From Microthyrium microscopicum (taxonomy: Eukaryota; Ascomycota; Dothideomycetes; Microthyriales; Microthyriaceae), in contig MU004241.1 in assembly GCA_010405405.1 (NCBI GenBank), forward strand, positions 1 through 64,000: a stretch of 64,000 bases of DNA, given 5' to 3'. The notes beneath the pieces were generated by a model. The model saw only the letters and a program-made list of their open reading frames with translations, had not been told where the DNA came from and did not search any database. Of this stretch, positions 48,075-59,103 are shown in pieces. Every line of letters starts with the position of its first letter. The stretch's first letter is position 1. Position numbers and translations under genes: made by a program.

Positions 48075-49655
48075 TTTAGAAAGGAATAGTATAGTAAGCT
48101 TTATAATTAATTTTACGCGCATAGAAGTATACTATACTAAAGAGTATAGGATTAAGAGTAAAGAAAGCTTTTTAGCTAAGAAAGCTTACTTTATAATAGT
48201 AGGACATTATTCCTAAAGTAATACTTATTATTAGATTATTATAGTAAAACTACGTAGATATAAAACTACTATATAGTATAAGCTTAAATAATTACTATAA
48301 ATTCTATATAATTTTAAGTTATGTAAAATTTTTTAAATAATTATAGATAATATTTTTTCCTTCTTTTATAAAATAGCTAAAAAAAAATTATTTTTTTACT
48401 AACTTAGCTCTTAATATAGCTATAAAGAAACTTAGTAAGATTTAGGTACGTATACTACTTATTATATAAACTAATTTAGCGCTACTTAGATATAATAGCT
48501 AAATTAGAGTTATAGTCTTTCTTTTACTTAATACTAAAAAATCTTACTTTATTAAACTTTCTTTACTATAATTCTATTGCCTAATTATATTAGTTATACT
48601 TAATTTAACAAAGGAAGATAAACTTATATATAATTTAGCTCTATAAGATTATTATATAATAGCGCTAACTATTTTAGTATTAATCTTACGTTATTTTCTT
48701 ACTTTTTTTATATTCTTATAGATATAGTATTCTATAATAGTAAGCTAGCTCCTTAGATATTTAAGTATAGATACATTTTATAAGATAATTAGTATTTATA
48801 AAGAATACTTACGTCTCTAGCGTTAGTAATTCTATTAATTAGTAAACTAAATAGTATATATAATAATTTAGTATATAAGTTAAGGAATATAGGCTTACTA
48901 AAACGTAACTTTACCTTATATAATATAAATAGAGAAGTCTAAAATACTCTATATTAATATCTTAAAGCTTACGTAATTACATTAAAAGCTAGAAATTACT
49001 TTTAAGGATATAAATTAGTAGTAAAGAAGCATTAGAAGACGTTATAGCTAAAGAAATAGAAGTTTTTAGTAATTTAGACTTACTAAAAGTTAGTAAAGTA
49101 ATTATAAGTAAAAAAGATAACGCGCTAAAATAATATTATTTAGTAAAGGATTACGCTCTTCTTACTATTAAGATATAATACCTAACCTAAAAGGATAATA
49201 TATAAAGAAATAACTTAAGAACCTATAAAAGAAATAATACTTTAAAAGAAATATTATAGCTAAGGCTTACCTATAAGCTAATTTAGTAAAGAATTACTAT
49301 TACTAAGCTTTACTAAACTTTATTATAGTTATAAATCTATAACCTTACTTTTATTCTTCTAAGGAAGGAGCTCTATAGTACTTACCCTAATTAAAATCCT
49401 TAAGTAGTATTATTTTATTTATTAAAGTTATTTTAAAGAAGATATTATAAGTATAGTCTTTCTAAAGAATATTTTCTTACTAAATTTAGTAAGCTTCTCT
49501 ACAAACTAATATCTTTATTTATAATATATCTCTATAACTATACTAAAATTTATATATAGTCTACTAGACTCTTTTATATAAGCTATAATATTATATAAGA
49601 GTACTACTTTACTAAATATTAGTAACTTTATTACAAATAAAGATAATTTCTACTA
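48075..49655 (+). repeat. Interstitial copy of the subtelomeric macro-repeat (copy D)
   Basis: Collinear with the subtelomeric units and in the same orientation. It starts at the equivalent of about 1,401, runs through the end of the body (2,757), has a single ~93-bp array unit, and continues into the start of the next body (equivalent of 824-918). It therefore spans a unit junction. It stops at 'ctactactaaaata', exactly where the telomeric copies have the 'agaagttt' motif. The right terminal repeat begins about 100 bp further on. Confidence 0.83.
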
Positions 49656-49755
49656 CTAAAATATAAAAAATAATTATTACTAAAAATACTATCTAGAGAT
49701 AGCCCTAACTAAGAGTAGGGTAGAATAGATATTAGAATTATTATTAACAAAGGCT

Positions 49756-49854
49756 AACGTCGCTAATATAGTAATATAGTAACGTATTTAGAAGTTTAGA
49801 AGTTTAGAAGTTTAGAAGTTCTTATCTTAAGCGGTGTTAGTAGTAATGCGCCGT
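49756..49854 (-). repeat. Right terminal inverted repeat
   Basis: Inverted partner of 34,560-34,651. It has one extra 'ttctaaac'-type repeat (four instead of three) and a few C/T differences. For example, CTCAAG on the left reads CTTAAG here, the change RIP makes. Confidence 0.87.
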
Positions 49855-50197
49855 CATAGGCTCACGCATTCCATAATGGCCAATAGTAGTATCAACACTA
49901 TAATTTATAGACCATTGAAGAAGCCACTAAGCTACAACTCTACCATTCCACTAATTAGATTCCTAAGGAAAAGCTCGCTAGATGCTAAAAGTATTAGAGC
50001 ATAATCATTAAGAAAAGAGTAGATCTAATTCTTAAACACCAACTTTTTACAACATCACGCTATTGCATTAGTATGACCTCAAAAATAGCATAGTTAATAA
50101 ATAGGATATGTCTCATTTCAATCTCTCCATATTGCACGCAAGACAACACCAATAGATTATCAAAAGACTGCAGAACCTCCTCCAGTCTCCTTGAGTC
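49855..50197. other. Intergenic region
   Basis: AT-rich but not RIP-saturated. No gene seen. Confidence 0.45.
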
Positions 50198-51391
50198 CTA
50201 AATTCCTTCATCCCAATTGTTTAGCATACTTTCAATCAGAACATGAATTCTGAAAGCATCTTGAAAGGATGCTATACTGTTTGATTTGTCATCTGCTGCA
50301 AATGCCTCATAGACCCTCCCAATGTTTCTGGCAGGCATTGGAAGATTATCCAGCTCGTTCTTCTCAATTGCTATATCCTCCACAACACCCGTCTCCCGGA
50401 TGTGTAATCGTATTGGAAATCCTTCGGTTCGCACATTCAATAAAATGCTGTCCGCGGCGATCTCGATGTCACCCTTTTCACCTGCAATCCGCCAAAGAGC
50501 TTTCGGATCGAATGGAGGAGGATATCCACCTTGAATATGTACCGAAAGTAGAGCTCCAGTTTTTAATTTTGCCTGGAGTAAAATCTGGTCTGGAGTGTTT
50601 TTCTTTGCAACTCCCACCACTTTCCTTGTCGCCCAGGAATCCACTAGTTTTACTTCTGGGAATTGTGTCGCAAGCAGGCTTTGAACTGTTTCAATCTCTC
50701 CCAGAGTGTAGAGAAGATAATCGATAGCTACACGCAACAGGCATGAGCTAACTTCAGGAATAATCAGGGAGGGATGCTTACTATGACCGAAATGTATGGT
50801 CAATATGTTACCACCAACTTCTCTCTGAGTCATGTAAGAAACCGATTCGCTCTCCTCGGCACCACCATTATGAGTATAGCCGTACAAGGTGCTGCTCAGG
50901 ACCTTTCCAATTGTTCCGTCGTCAATGATTTTCTTGATCTTTTGGATGACTGGACTCGCTCGAGCTTGTAGACCAGCCATTGTTCGACTTCCCGACTTTT
51001 CTGCAGCCTCTAGCATTTCTTTGGCTCTAGCTTCATTCGCAGCTAGCGGCCATTCACAGAAAGCGGCTTTAGCTTTTCTCAAGCTTGGGAGGAGTAATGT
51101 GTCGTGAGTGTCAACTCGTGTGTTGACAACGACCAAGTCAACATTTGCATCATCAGCAAGCTCTTCAGGGGATCCATATGCCTTGGTGTCCGCGGAAAGG
51201 CCAAAAGCCTTGATAGCGGCCTCTGCATTGCCACGAGAAGAATTGCATAATGCTACAATCTTGTAATGAGGCGACTTTTGTAGATATGGGAGATGTGCGG
51301 AAGCAGCCCAACCTGTGCCTGTGGCTTTTGCCGACAGGCCAATAATTCCTACTCGAATAACCATTTTAGGATCTGAAAATTGAGGAATCAT
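50198..51391 (-). CDS. Gal80-like Gfo/Idh/MocA oxidoreductase, about 379 aa
   Basis: NAD(P)-dependent oxidoreductase fold. The Rossmann motif 'VGIIGLSAKATGTGWAASAH' carries the long insertion typical of Gal80-like members, and the 'EKP' position reads 'CEWPL'. A 54-bp intron at 50,728-50,781 (GTAAGC...GTGTAG) is likely: its removal turns a low-similarity insert into 'IHFGHTIDYLLYTLGE', the usual family sequence. Because 54 is a multiple of three and has no stop, the unspliced frame also stays open (397 codons). The start is either 51,391 or the in-frame ATG at 51,364. Yeast Gal80 is a transcriptional repressor, but fungal paralogues are mostly of unknown activity; substrate unknown. It is the first intact gene beyond the RIP block. 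Confidence 0.85.
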   Translation of the reverse strand: MIPQFSDPKMVIRVGIIGLSAKATGTGWAASAHLPYLQKSPHYKIVALCNSSRGNAEAAIKAFGLSADTKAYGSPEELADDANVDLVVVNTRVDTHDTLLLPSLRKAKAAFCEWPLAANEARAKEMLEAAEKSGSRTMAGLQARASPVIQKIKKIIDDGTIGKVLSSTLYGYTHNGGAEESESVSYMTQREVGGNILTIHFGHSKHPSLIIPEVSSCLLRVAIDYLLYTLGEIETVQSLLATQFPEVKLVDSWATRKVVGVAKKNTPDQILLQAKLKTGALLSVHIQGGYPPPFDPKALWRIAGEKGDIEIAADSILLNVRTEGFPIRLHIRETGVVEDIAIEKNELDNLPMPARNIGRVYEAFAADDKSNSIASFQDAFRIHVLIESMLNNWDEGI

Positions 51392-52215
51392 AAGACTATA
51401 AGAGTGAATGAGCCGAATTTAATTTTTAGCAAATACCCCACACCTTATGGCTGTAAAACTCGCAGGATTGCACCATACTAGTAATCCACAACATTTGTCT
51501 GTCGCTTACAAATTCCAGATGCTGATAAATCACGACCGGACTTGATCACTGAAGGGCAGTAATTTGTGACCAACAATATCTTTATGCTGAACCAGCCGGG
51601 GATTTTGCGTCTCATACACGAGCAATAATTCAAAGCATTTAAAAAGTGCGGTGGGGCTCAAAAAGGAACAACACAACAAATTATCGGAGTTGTAAGGGAT
51701 GGAATTACGTTGCGTAGCAAAGCAGAGTTATGGAGAGAACCTTGGAAGGTGCTTGAGAAACAAAGATTCTAGCTACACAGGTGATCGGTTCAAAGGAACA
51801 AAAAAACCTGCATGTAGAACCATCTCAGAAGCGCAAAATGAAACTGTACCCGCAAGTTGTAGCATTAATGTAACGTGTCGACGTTTCCACCACCTGGGTA
51901 AGTGAATCGTTTTTGTTCATCCGCTAGCATGTTTCGTGGACTACCATGAGGAGAAATAGACTGCCATTTCCGTACATGGAATGGATCAAATATAAGCTTG
52001 ATGCTATATTGCATTGAGAAAATGTGGTACTGCTACAAGCAGAGGTTTTCAAAATGAGTTCTCAGTATAGCATATTGAAAGGGCGAGATATATTTGAGAT
52101 CAACGGTAGAGACCGAGACAATACTAGAGATGATCTACCGCCCTTTCTCTCATTCCACCACATCCAGTTGAGTTGTTATCGAAACTGGCTGACCTTCCAA
52201 TCGAATCATGCAAAT
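51392..52215. other. Intergenic region
   Basis: Contains the promoter of the oxidoreductase and the 3' end of the small secreted protein gene. The 68-codon frame at 51,699-51,905 has no features supporting a gene. Confidence 0.4.
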
Positions 52216-52728
52216 CTAGTTCTGAGCACAAACGACACCAGTGGCACCAGAATGCTCGCAATGAGTTCCGGCTTGGCAGGTACCAACTTGAGTTACAGTG
52301 ACACCATCCGCTCCACAAAGTGCAAGACCGATCCAGTGGCCGTCCTATGTACCAGTATTGATTAGCATGAATTTGCAATGGGGGCTGCCTAAGTGTAACG
52401 AGGTGTAAGTTCATGATGATGGCTGCTGCAATCTCAAGCTGTCGGTGGAGGTATATCAATCTTTCGATTGGCACATCGAATACTCCAGTGATGCATCAGA
52501 GCGCCAGTAGTATTGGGGGTTCAGCGATCGAGTCAATATTGACACGTGGAACTAGATGCAGATATTGTTCGTGGGGAATTCTTACAGGTTGCGGGTTCGC
52601 TAATTACCAGTTAGTTTTGGTAATTCATTGCAAATGAAACACTTACAGCAAGCGTACGCTCCTGGAGTGCATGCTGCCGAGAGACCAGCGAGCATGGCAG
52701 CGCAAAGTGCGAAAGTTTGAAAGAGCAT
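52216..52728 (-). CDS. Small secreted cysteine-rich protein, 74 aa
   Basis: Three exons fit exactly in phase: 52,728-52,647, a 14-nt micro-exon 52,599-52,586, and 52,344-52,216. Donors are GTAAGT and GTAAGA; acceptors are AATTAG and ACATAG, the second with a GCTAAT branch. The product starts with a signal peptide ('MLFQTFALCAAMLAGLSA', cleavage near residue 18-19). The mature part, about 55 residues, has six cysteines and begins 'CTPGAYAC', the opening of a group of small fungal secreted proteins. No homologue with known function comes to mind. Size, secretion signal and cysteine content fit a candidate effector or antimicrobial-type protein, which is inference. It lies between the oxidoreductase and the chitinase. 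Confidence 0.7.
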
Positions 52729-54142
52729 GGTGGTTTGTATAGCGGGTATTGATGGGAGTACCAAAAAGGTTGATTGAATGTCTTGAAGGGGAATTGATTT
52801 GAAGTGGTTATGTGATTTAAATCTTTCCATTAGCGAAAACGAGCACTTCTTATACTTTTTGAGCTTAGAAAGTCTTCCCCTCATTGTATGACTATACTCG
52901 GTGCTCCCCGAGATCTTCACGGTGGGTTGATCCTACATCCACAGCTTGTGTAATGGAATTTACCGGTTGGTGCCGAAATCCATCCTCCTTCCAATTCAGA
53001 TGTCACCTTCGTGAAGCAGGATTCGATAATGACGCGGCTCATGTGTCTCGACGTGCTGTAATCCGATAGGCAGCATCATATCTGCGTGCTAAAAAATAAT
53101 AATCTTGTTCTCTTACCACCGGCGGTTTGCCAAAGAGAATCTCCGTTAAGCTTTTGCAAGCGTGAAGATGGCTGGCTGTTCAGTGCTCATCGTACGATGT
53201 ACGATGTAAGATATCGGATGCAACATTGAATCTTTGACGATCGAAAGTTCCCGAGCCAATCATGTCCAAGAGCAAGACCCATGAAGTTGGTCTTACGCCT
53301 GTGGTGATCGTGTCCTTGACCGATGAGTAGTCGATCTTTTCTCATAAACACTGTTTGCCGGCTTGGCTTGGAGGATTCAGGATCGGAAGCCAAGTCGAAT
53401 AATATACCTGCGAATTTACGGAGTGCATCATGCAGTTTATTGGGGCTGATTTCTCTTAGTCTGGTTGATTGATGCCGTCAACCAGTAAGACATCTTGCAC
53501 AGTGTTGGACAACGAAGCATAACAGTATGAAGCATCGTCCTCGAAACAGTGATGGGAGTTCCTTGGTAGCTTACCTCAAAATTCATCTTTTCTCTATTGA
53601 TAATAATGCTTTGTCTAAAAATTCTCCAATAATTAGGAGACAAACAGTACCACGAATTTGTCCAAATGAAGCTGCAGCGGCAGATCACGACACTGGTCGG
53701 TTGTTATATATATCTTTGTACAGGCTGACTCTTGAGACCAGGCATAATAAGCAGTTTGTGCTGAATGAGACAAGTAGAGCAGCAGCAAATCATTTCAGAC
53801 TTCCCGACCTAGATCAAATTGGGAGTTGCTCGCACGAGAGCTTGGTTTTGAACTAGAATCCACAAAAAGTATGTTGCCAACTGGAGCGAGCAGAGTGTCT
53901 CCTCGGATTTCACATACTCACAATTCCCAGGATGAAACTTGGCTACAAGAAATATCGGCTTTGCGCTGTAGAAAGGAGCGTTCGAGTGGCCAAATTGACT
54001 CTGGTAGCTTAAGGGAGACAAGTAAGTGATTAAGGTAATTAATATTAGATGGAGTATTAAATCAGCGAAATGCTCTCTACGACATCCCCAACAGGAACCC
54101 TCGCCCAGATAGTGGAACATGTATAAATCAGAGTAACATTGC
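52729..54142. other. Intergenic region
   Basis: No convincing gene. Small frames at 53,187-53,393, 53,437-53,688 and 53,527-53,856 overlap each other on opposite strands and lack domains. Confidence 0.4.
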
Positions 54143-57100
54143 TCATGTGTGGTAAAGTCCCCACGCAACAGAGACCTGGCCATTATTTCCGTTACAGGCC
54201 ATGTTTCCCCCAGCTCCGACCTTACCGTTTGAAGCAAATTGCTGAACTGAAGAGTTGATGAGATCGACGATATCTTGTGCACCAACACTAAAATCAACAG
54301 ATCCCTCGCCTGTAGACCCTTGAACTCCAAAGGCACAAGTTCCAGCCTGGACAATCTGATGCTGCTCATGCACAGCGGCCTCCACTTCCCACACGCCTTG
54401 CGTCCCTACTATATTGGTTACGATTTGCTGGCAATCGGTTGTAAGAGGCGAAGCATCGCTAGTTGCGCCCACAAACGTAGAAGTTCCACAGAGGTTCGGA
54501 CTAGCGGCCACAACACAAGGCCAGTTTGCTTGAGTCTGCGTGCTCGAGTCATCGTATGCGGTGAGCGCCTCCTCGGGACTGCATACAGGAATTCTGATCA
54601 TACCAGCCGTGCTTTCTACTCCACCAAGAAATCCATCGAAGATGGTCCGGACGGAGGGATCTGCTATTGGACCCCCATTCGCATTACCGTTAGATACATA
54701 ACTGTTAACAGCTCTAGAATCACTCCGTCAGCTAAGGCTTCTCACAATTCACTCCAATGACCCAGGCTTACGCCATGACTTACCCAGCGACAATCACATC
54801 ACGAGTGAGGCCTCCCCAAACAGATGTGTCTCCGGTGAGAGTTGAAATTCCGGGTGGAGAAGTGAAGGGGACCTCGGGACAGCGTCCATCCACGGGATTG
54901 GAACATGTATTTTGGTCGATGTTTGTGATAGGCGAGACCAAATAATACAGCTTTGTTCCCACACATGAAGAAGTGGCATGCATTGTTTCTGTCGACATGT
55001 AACGACTGAGAGGGTCGACAGTACCGCAGGAGTATCCACTGTCAATGATGAAAGGATGATAGCCGGCCGCCCCCCAAAGTTTAGGAACTGAATATGCGAA
55101 AAAGGCCTTGGCTACGTACAAATCAAGTTGCGCATAAGTTGGGGGAAAGGGAATGCCACTCTTGCCACCCGAGCCAGTAATGAGTGAGCCGTTCGAGATT
55201 AGAGCCGTGAGAATTTGAATGGAAGCGCCAGATCCATTGAATAACGTAGCCAACGCCTGTTCAGTAGAATTGCCCCAAGCGTTTATAACCTGACCCAGGT
55301 ATGCAGAAAAGGTATTCTGGTCGTCCAATGTCCAATCACCACTTTGGTAGACAAGTTAGCAGCTTTCACACTTTGAATCCAGAACTGTGTTTGATAAGGA
55401 AATAACAGTAGTGACTTACGATTTTTGATCAGCTACTGCATCCTTGCCAGCCGCTAACGAGGCGGCAATGAGTGCAAAAGTAACATCCTTAGCAGTGTCT
55501 ACACCATTAGGGTTACCCTCGAAGGCAGGCAAGTCTCTAATGACTAGAAGAACATGAAGTTAGCATCGAACTGCAGAACCACTATGAGATCTAGCAGTGA
55601 AGTCTGCGAGCTGCTTACAGGAATTGAATAGCGGAGCAACGGCCGCGCCAACTCCCAAGGTGATAAAGTCTAAAAGAATCTGAAGCCATGTATTGTCCTT
55701 GGGGGGAGCCACCGGCGCAAAGGTGGTTTCAAAAGACGGGAAGCTTGGCTCGAAGGTTGCAGCAGTTTGCAATATTGCATTGTTGATGGTGGCGTACATC
55801 TGCGGGTATCTGTTAGATCCAAAAAAAGCTTCTTGAACTTGTTGCGTAAGGATCATTACACGTACCTCATGGATCATAACAAGAGAATTCCATAGTTCAT
55901 AAGCTACAGCGCCAACATTACCCAAAGGACCGGTTGTCGTTTTACATTCCACGGTTTGATCGCAGTTGCTGAATTCGGTTTCCGAACCACAATTCGTGTT
56001 TTCTTGTAAGTTCAGAGTGTTTGCCACCGACTCGCTGAAGGATAACGATGTATGACTGTCAACATTAGTCCACTGATTGATTACATCATTCCAAGCATCA
56101 CTGCCATCCATCTGGCTCCATCGCTGGGCTGGAGACATTGATGCTTGGTACACGACAGCCGAATCTGTGCATGTAACCTGGGTCCAATTGCCAGTCCGCG
56201 TGCCTTTATTGATTGGGTCTATTCCAGACTGAACATCTGAGATAAATTCCGTCCATGAGCTTGCCGGGGATGGGGGATCATTGTAGGCCTGCAGGTCGGT
56301 AGCCCAGTCTGTGGTACCGCCCATGTTGAGCCCCATATACAGGTTGTGTCTCGAATTCTTGACATCATCGGCCATCCACCCAACCCATTGATTGCCGTCG
56401 TATACCAGTATATTTGTTTGACTGCTCTCATCAAGGTAGTTGGAATTAACGCGACTGGGATTATTAATGATATCCTGAATCTCAGCGTTGCTAATGTATC
56501 CAGCTGTGCCGGTACACGGGCCTTCAGCAGCATTGGATTGTGTTTGGCCTCCGGTGTAGGTGCACTGCTCGGTCGAGCAGCCGGGATCAGACATTTCAAA
56601 TGACCGGCCATAACTGGTGACGCCAACGATAACCTGATTTGACGGCACACCCGCTTTTGTGATCTGGAATGTCAAAGTCAGTATGTTCTTGCCGAGGACC
56701 ATCGAAACATAATTCCTGCAAATTTTGACCTTCAGTGCTTTGGGACATGCTCACCATTGCCAAAGCGGTCATCGTTTCAGTCAGGTTGACATCACTACGA
56801 AGACAATTTCCTCCAGGGCAGCCTTCTTGTGAGTTCGAATTCGTTGAATCCCACTATGAAGCATTAGCATTATGTCAACCCATGATGAGGTGGGTCCTCG
56901 TACTTGACCATGCAGATCATATGTCATGTAAACGATATAATCTATGATCTTGGCGATTTTCGCAATAGGATAGCCTTTCAGGTACCAGTAGGAGGAAGGC
57001 GCGGCGATTGAGACGGTTTTTCCAGGGAGCAAACTCTTCAGAAGCGTGAGAAACTGCAAATAATTGTCACCATCAGATGGATCCGCGGGCGGAATGCCGG

Positions 57101-59103
57101 GAATATCCGGAGCCTGATTGTATTGGTCAGTGAAGTGTCGCGAGGGTGAAAGAGAGATGCGTCGTGATAAGTACTTACCCCAGGATACTCCCAGTCAATA
57201 TCAACGCCATCAAGACCGTTTTCGTTGATGAAGTTTGCAATGCTTGTTGCCATGGCCTGTCTGTTGGTAGATGTGACACCTTCGCGGAAGATGGTGTAAG
57301 TGCTTGGATCAGTGGAGAACGTCCAGCCACCAAATGATAAGACTCTTTTGGTTCCTGTCATTGTCTTGAATCTCTGAAACTCGAAGGAGCTCAAAGAATC
57401 TCCCAGGTCAACTTGGTAATCAGGCGTGAGAGCACCAAAGCCGAAATGTAGGTTCGTGTATCCAGAGCTAATTTGCCAGGCATCCTGATACAAGCAAGGG
57501 CGACTAAGGCCAAAGCCTTCATAGTAAGCAACAGTTCTGTAGATAGCAGGAGGTCCACTTGATACAACATCGGTGCCACAATTAGATATACAGCCATTAG
57601 TTCCTGGCTGGGCAGTGCCTGGAGCTCCAGTGTTCGTGTCTGTGCAGAATTCGGCCGTTACTCCACACTGCCAAAAGTTATGTCAGCTCTAAATACTTTC
57701 TAAGACAAGATAAATTTTGTTCCACTTACTTGTCCCCATACATCACAGCAGGCATTGAGCGGACAAGGGTTGAGCGTAGAGATATCCGTTCCAGCTGCTG
57801 GTGTTTGAGTCCCCGGCATGGTCGGCCCACATAGAGCATTGGCGACAGCAGCTGGCATAGGGGGATTGCCTGAACTCAAGCAAATGATGATACCTGCATA
57901 GAGACTGGAGCATCCATTCCATGACCAGGTTTTAGAGTTAAAATCGTTAAGTTGATCAACTGTTATGCTATTGGCAGCGGCGATACCAGCGCAGTAGTCT
58001 CCACTTTGAACAGTATATGTTGCGCAAGATCCGTCTCCATTGGGTTGTGGAGCGTAGTTTGGGAGTGACCCTGATGAACAGCAAACATGCTGGCCAGGCT
58101 GTATGTCACTGCAAATATTGGGGTCGGAGTTGTATTGAGAAAACTGATCTGTTGTGATACCGCACTTTTGCGACAAAGAGTAACAGCCATCGCCAGATAC
58201 AACCTGGATGGCAGTACAATCGTCACGACGTTCTAGGCGTCCGGACCAGCGCCTCAAATTTTGCGGTGAAGTCAGGTTGAACTTGAGACCAGTTGTGTTT
58301 GTGATGTTGCTTGGAGCCAGGATCAGCGGAGTGGTGAGATGAGCAGGGCCATTTACTTCGGTACTATTGTTGAGATCGAGACATTTTGCATTGGCCCATG
58401 ATTGGATTGCAGCTTGTATTGGCCCAAAAGTTGGGTTACTGGTAGTCATCAATCCGAAGACGTGATCTCCATCGTTGCCAGCTTGGCACAGCTGCAGTGC
58501 CACACTTCCAGTGGTTCCAGACATGGAAGAAAGGCTTCCATCCAAAGTTTGAAGGGCAAAGGCGCCGGTTTCTTCGTATTGGAGGCCTTTGCCAATATAC
58601 AAGCCAACAGAAGTTGTGCCCGACCGAGCGAACATGATGAGAGGTTTGGTGGAAGATCCATAGCCACCGGCAAGATAATCACCCATCTGTCTCGAAAGTG
58701 AGCGAACATGCGCTGTAGAAAGCCCGCCATCGGGCCAGGTACCAAGATGGTAGGTAGCATTGATGGTTGTTGCGGCGCGGGAGTTTGTGATATTGGGCAA
58801 ATTCTCCCAGTCCGGGCCATAGGAAGAGCATGAGTATATCCGATGAAGGGCATCGAACTTATCCACTGGGTCAAAGATAGAGAAGGCGCAGAATTGAGTT
58901 TGTTTGCACGACTCAGTCTGCTCCAGGTTATGATATAAAGACCAGTTGCCCGGACTAGGTCCTGCGATGCTGCAGCGCCCTGGACAAGCATTCAAACCAT
59001 TGTAGCCCGGGCTTGCTGGCTTTCTCAGGCCAGGCTGGCCAGAGACTATAGAGGACAGCAAGACTACCGCCCCAAGGCCGGCTTTAAACCAGTAAGGGTT
59101 CAT
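54143..59103 (-). CDS. Secreted GH18 chitinase with two LysM, chitin-binding and Hce2 (Ecp2-like) domains, 1,467 aa
   Basis: Hydrolyses chitin outside the cell; LysM and CBM18-type modules bind the polymer. Nine exons close in phase: 59,103-57,730, 57,667-57,179, 57,113-56,904, 56,853-56,755, 56,663-55,866, 55,799-55,619, 55,543-55,420, 55,341-54,784 and 54,713-54,143. Order: signal peptide (1-22), a Cys-rich N-terminal domain, LysM 1 (about 296-343), LysM 2 (362-409), Cys-rich type 1 chitin-binding module (about 425-490, 'CCDVWGQCG'), GH18 barrel with 'DGVDIDWEYPG' (catalytic Glu 618), a killer-toxin-like long linker region, and a C-terminal Hce2 domain (about 1,310-1,467) of the family named after Cladosporium fulvum Ecp2. 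This is the subgroup C chitinase plan known from mycoparasitic and other filamentous fungi. The catalytic motif is intact. Intron 5 (66 bp) is stop-free and 3n. Confidence 0.92.

Larger units (their letters stand above)
34560..49854. mobile_element. 15.3-kb TIR-bounded, RIP-mutated composite element
   Basis: The block is bounded by near-identical inverted terminal repeats (34,560-34,651 and 49,756-49,854), both beginning ACGGCGCATTAC from the outside. Inside, the DNA is AT-rich with CpA/TpG largely eliminated, less so at about 40,000-44,900. It contains an integrase-core transposase relic next to the left end, a possible reverse-transcriptase relic, a nested ~4-kb mariner-like element, and a copy of the subtelomeric macro-repeat next to the right end. 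The target duplication is unclear: 'tcata' occurs on both sides but offset by two bases on the left. It could be one large element with later insertions, or a repeat cluster fortuitously framed by two solo ends. Confidence 0.72.

Noticed and set aside
49855-50000. Possible tRNA near the right flank of the element
   Set aside because: No cloverleaf could be formed and no A/B box pair was found at tRNA spacing.
57391-58991. Alternative minus-strand frames within the chitinase
   Set aside because: They cover LysM and GH18 exons in the wrong frame; the nine-exon model accounts for the region.
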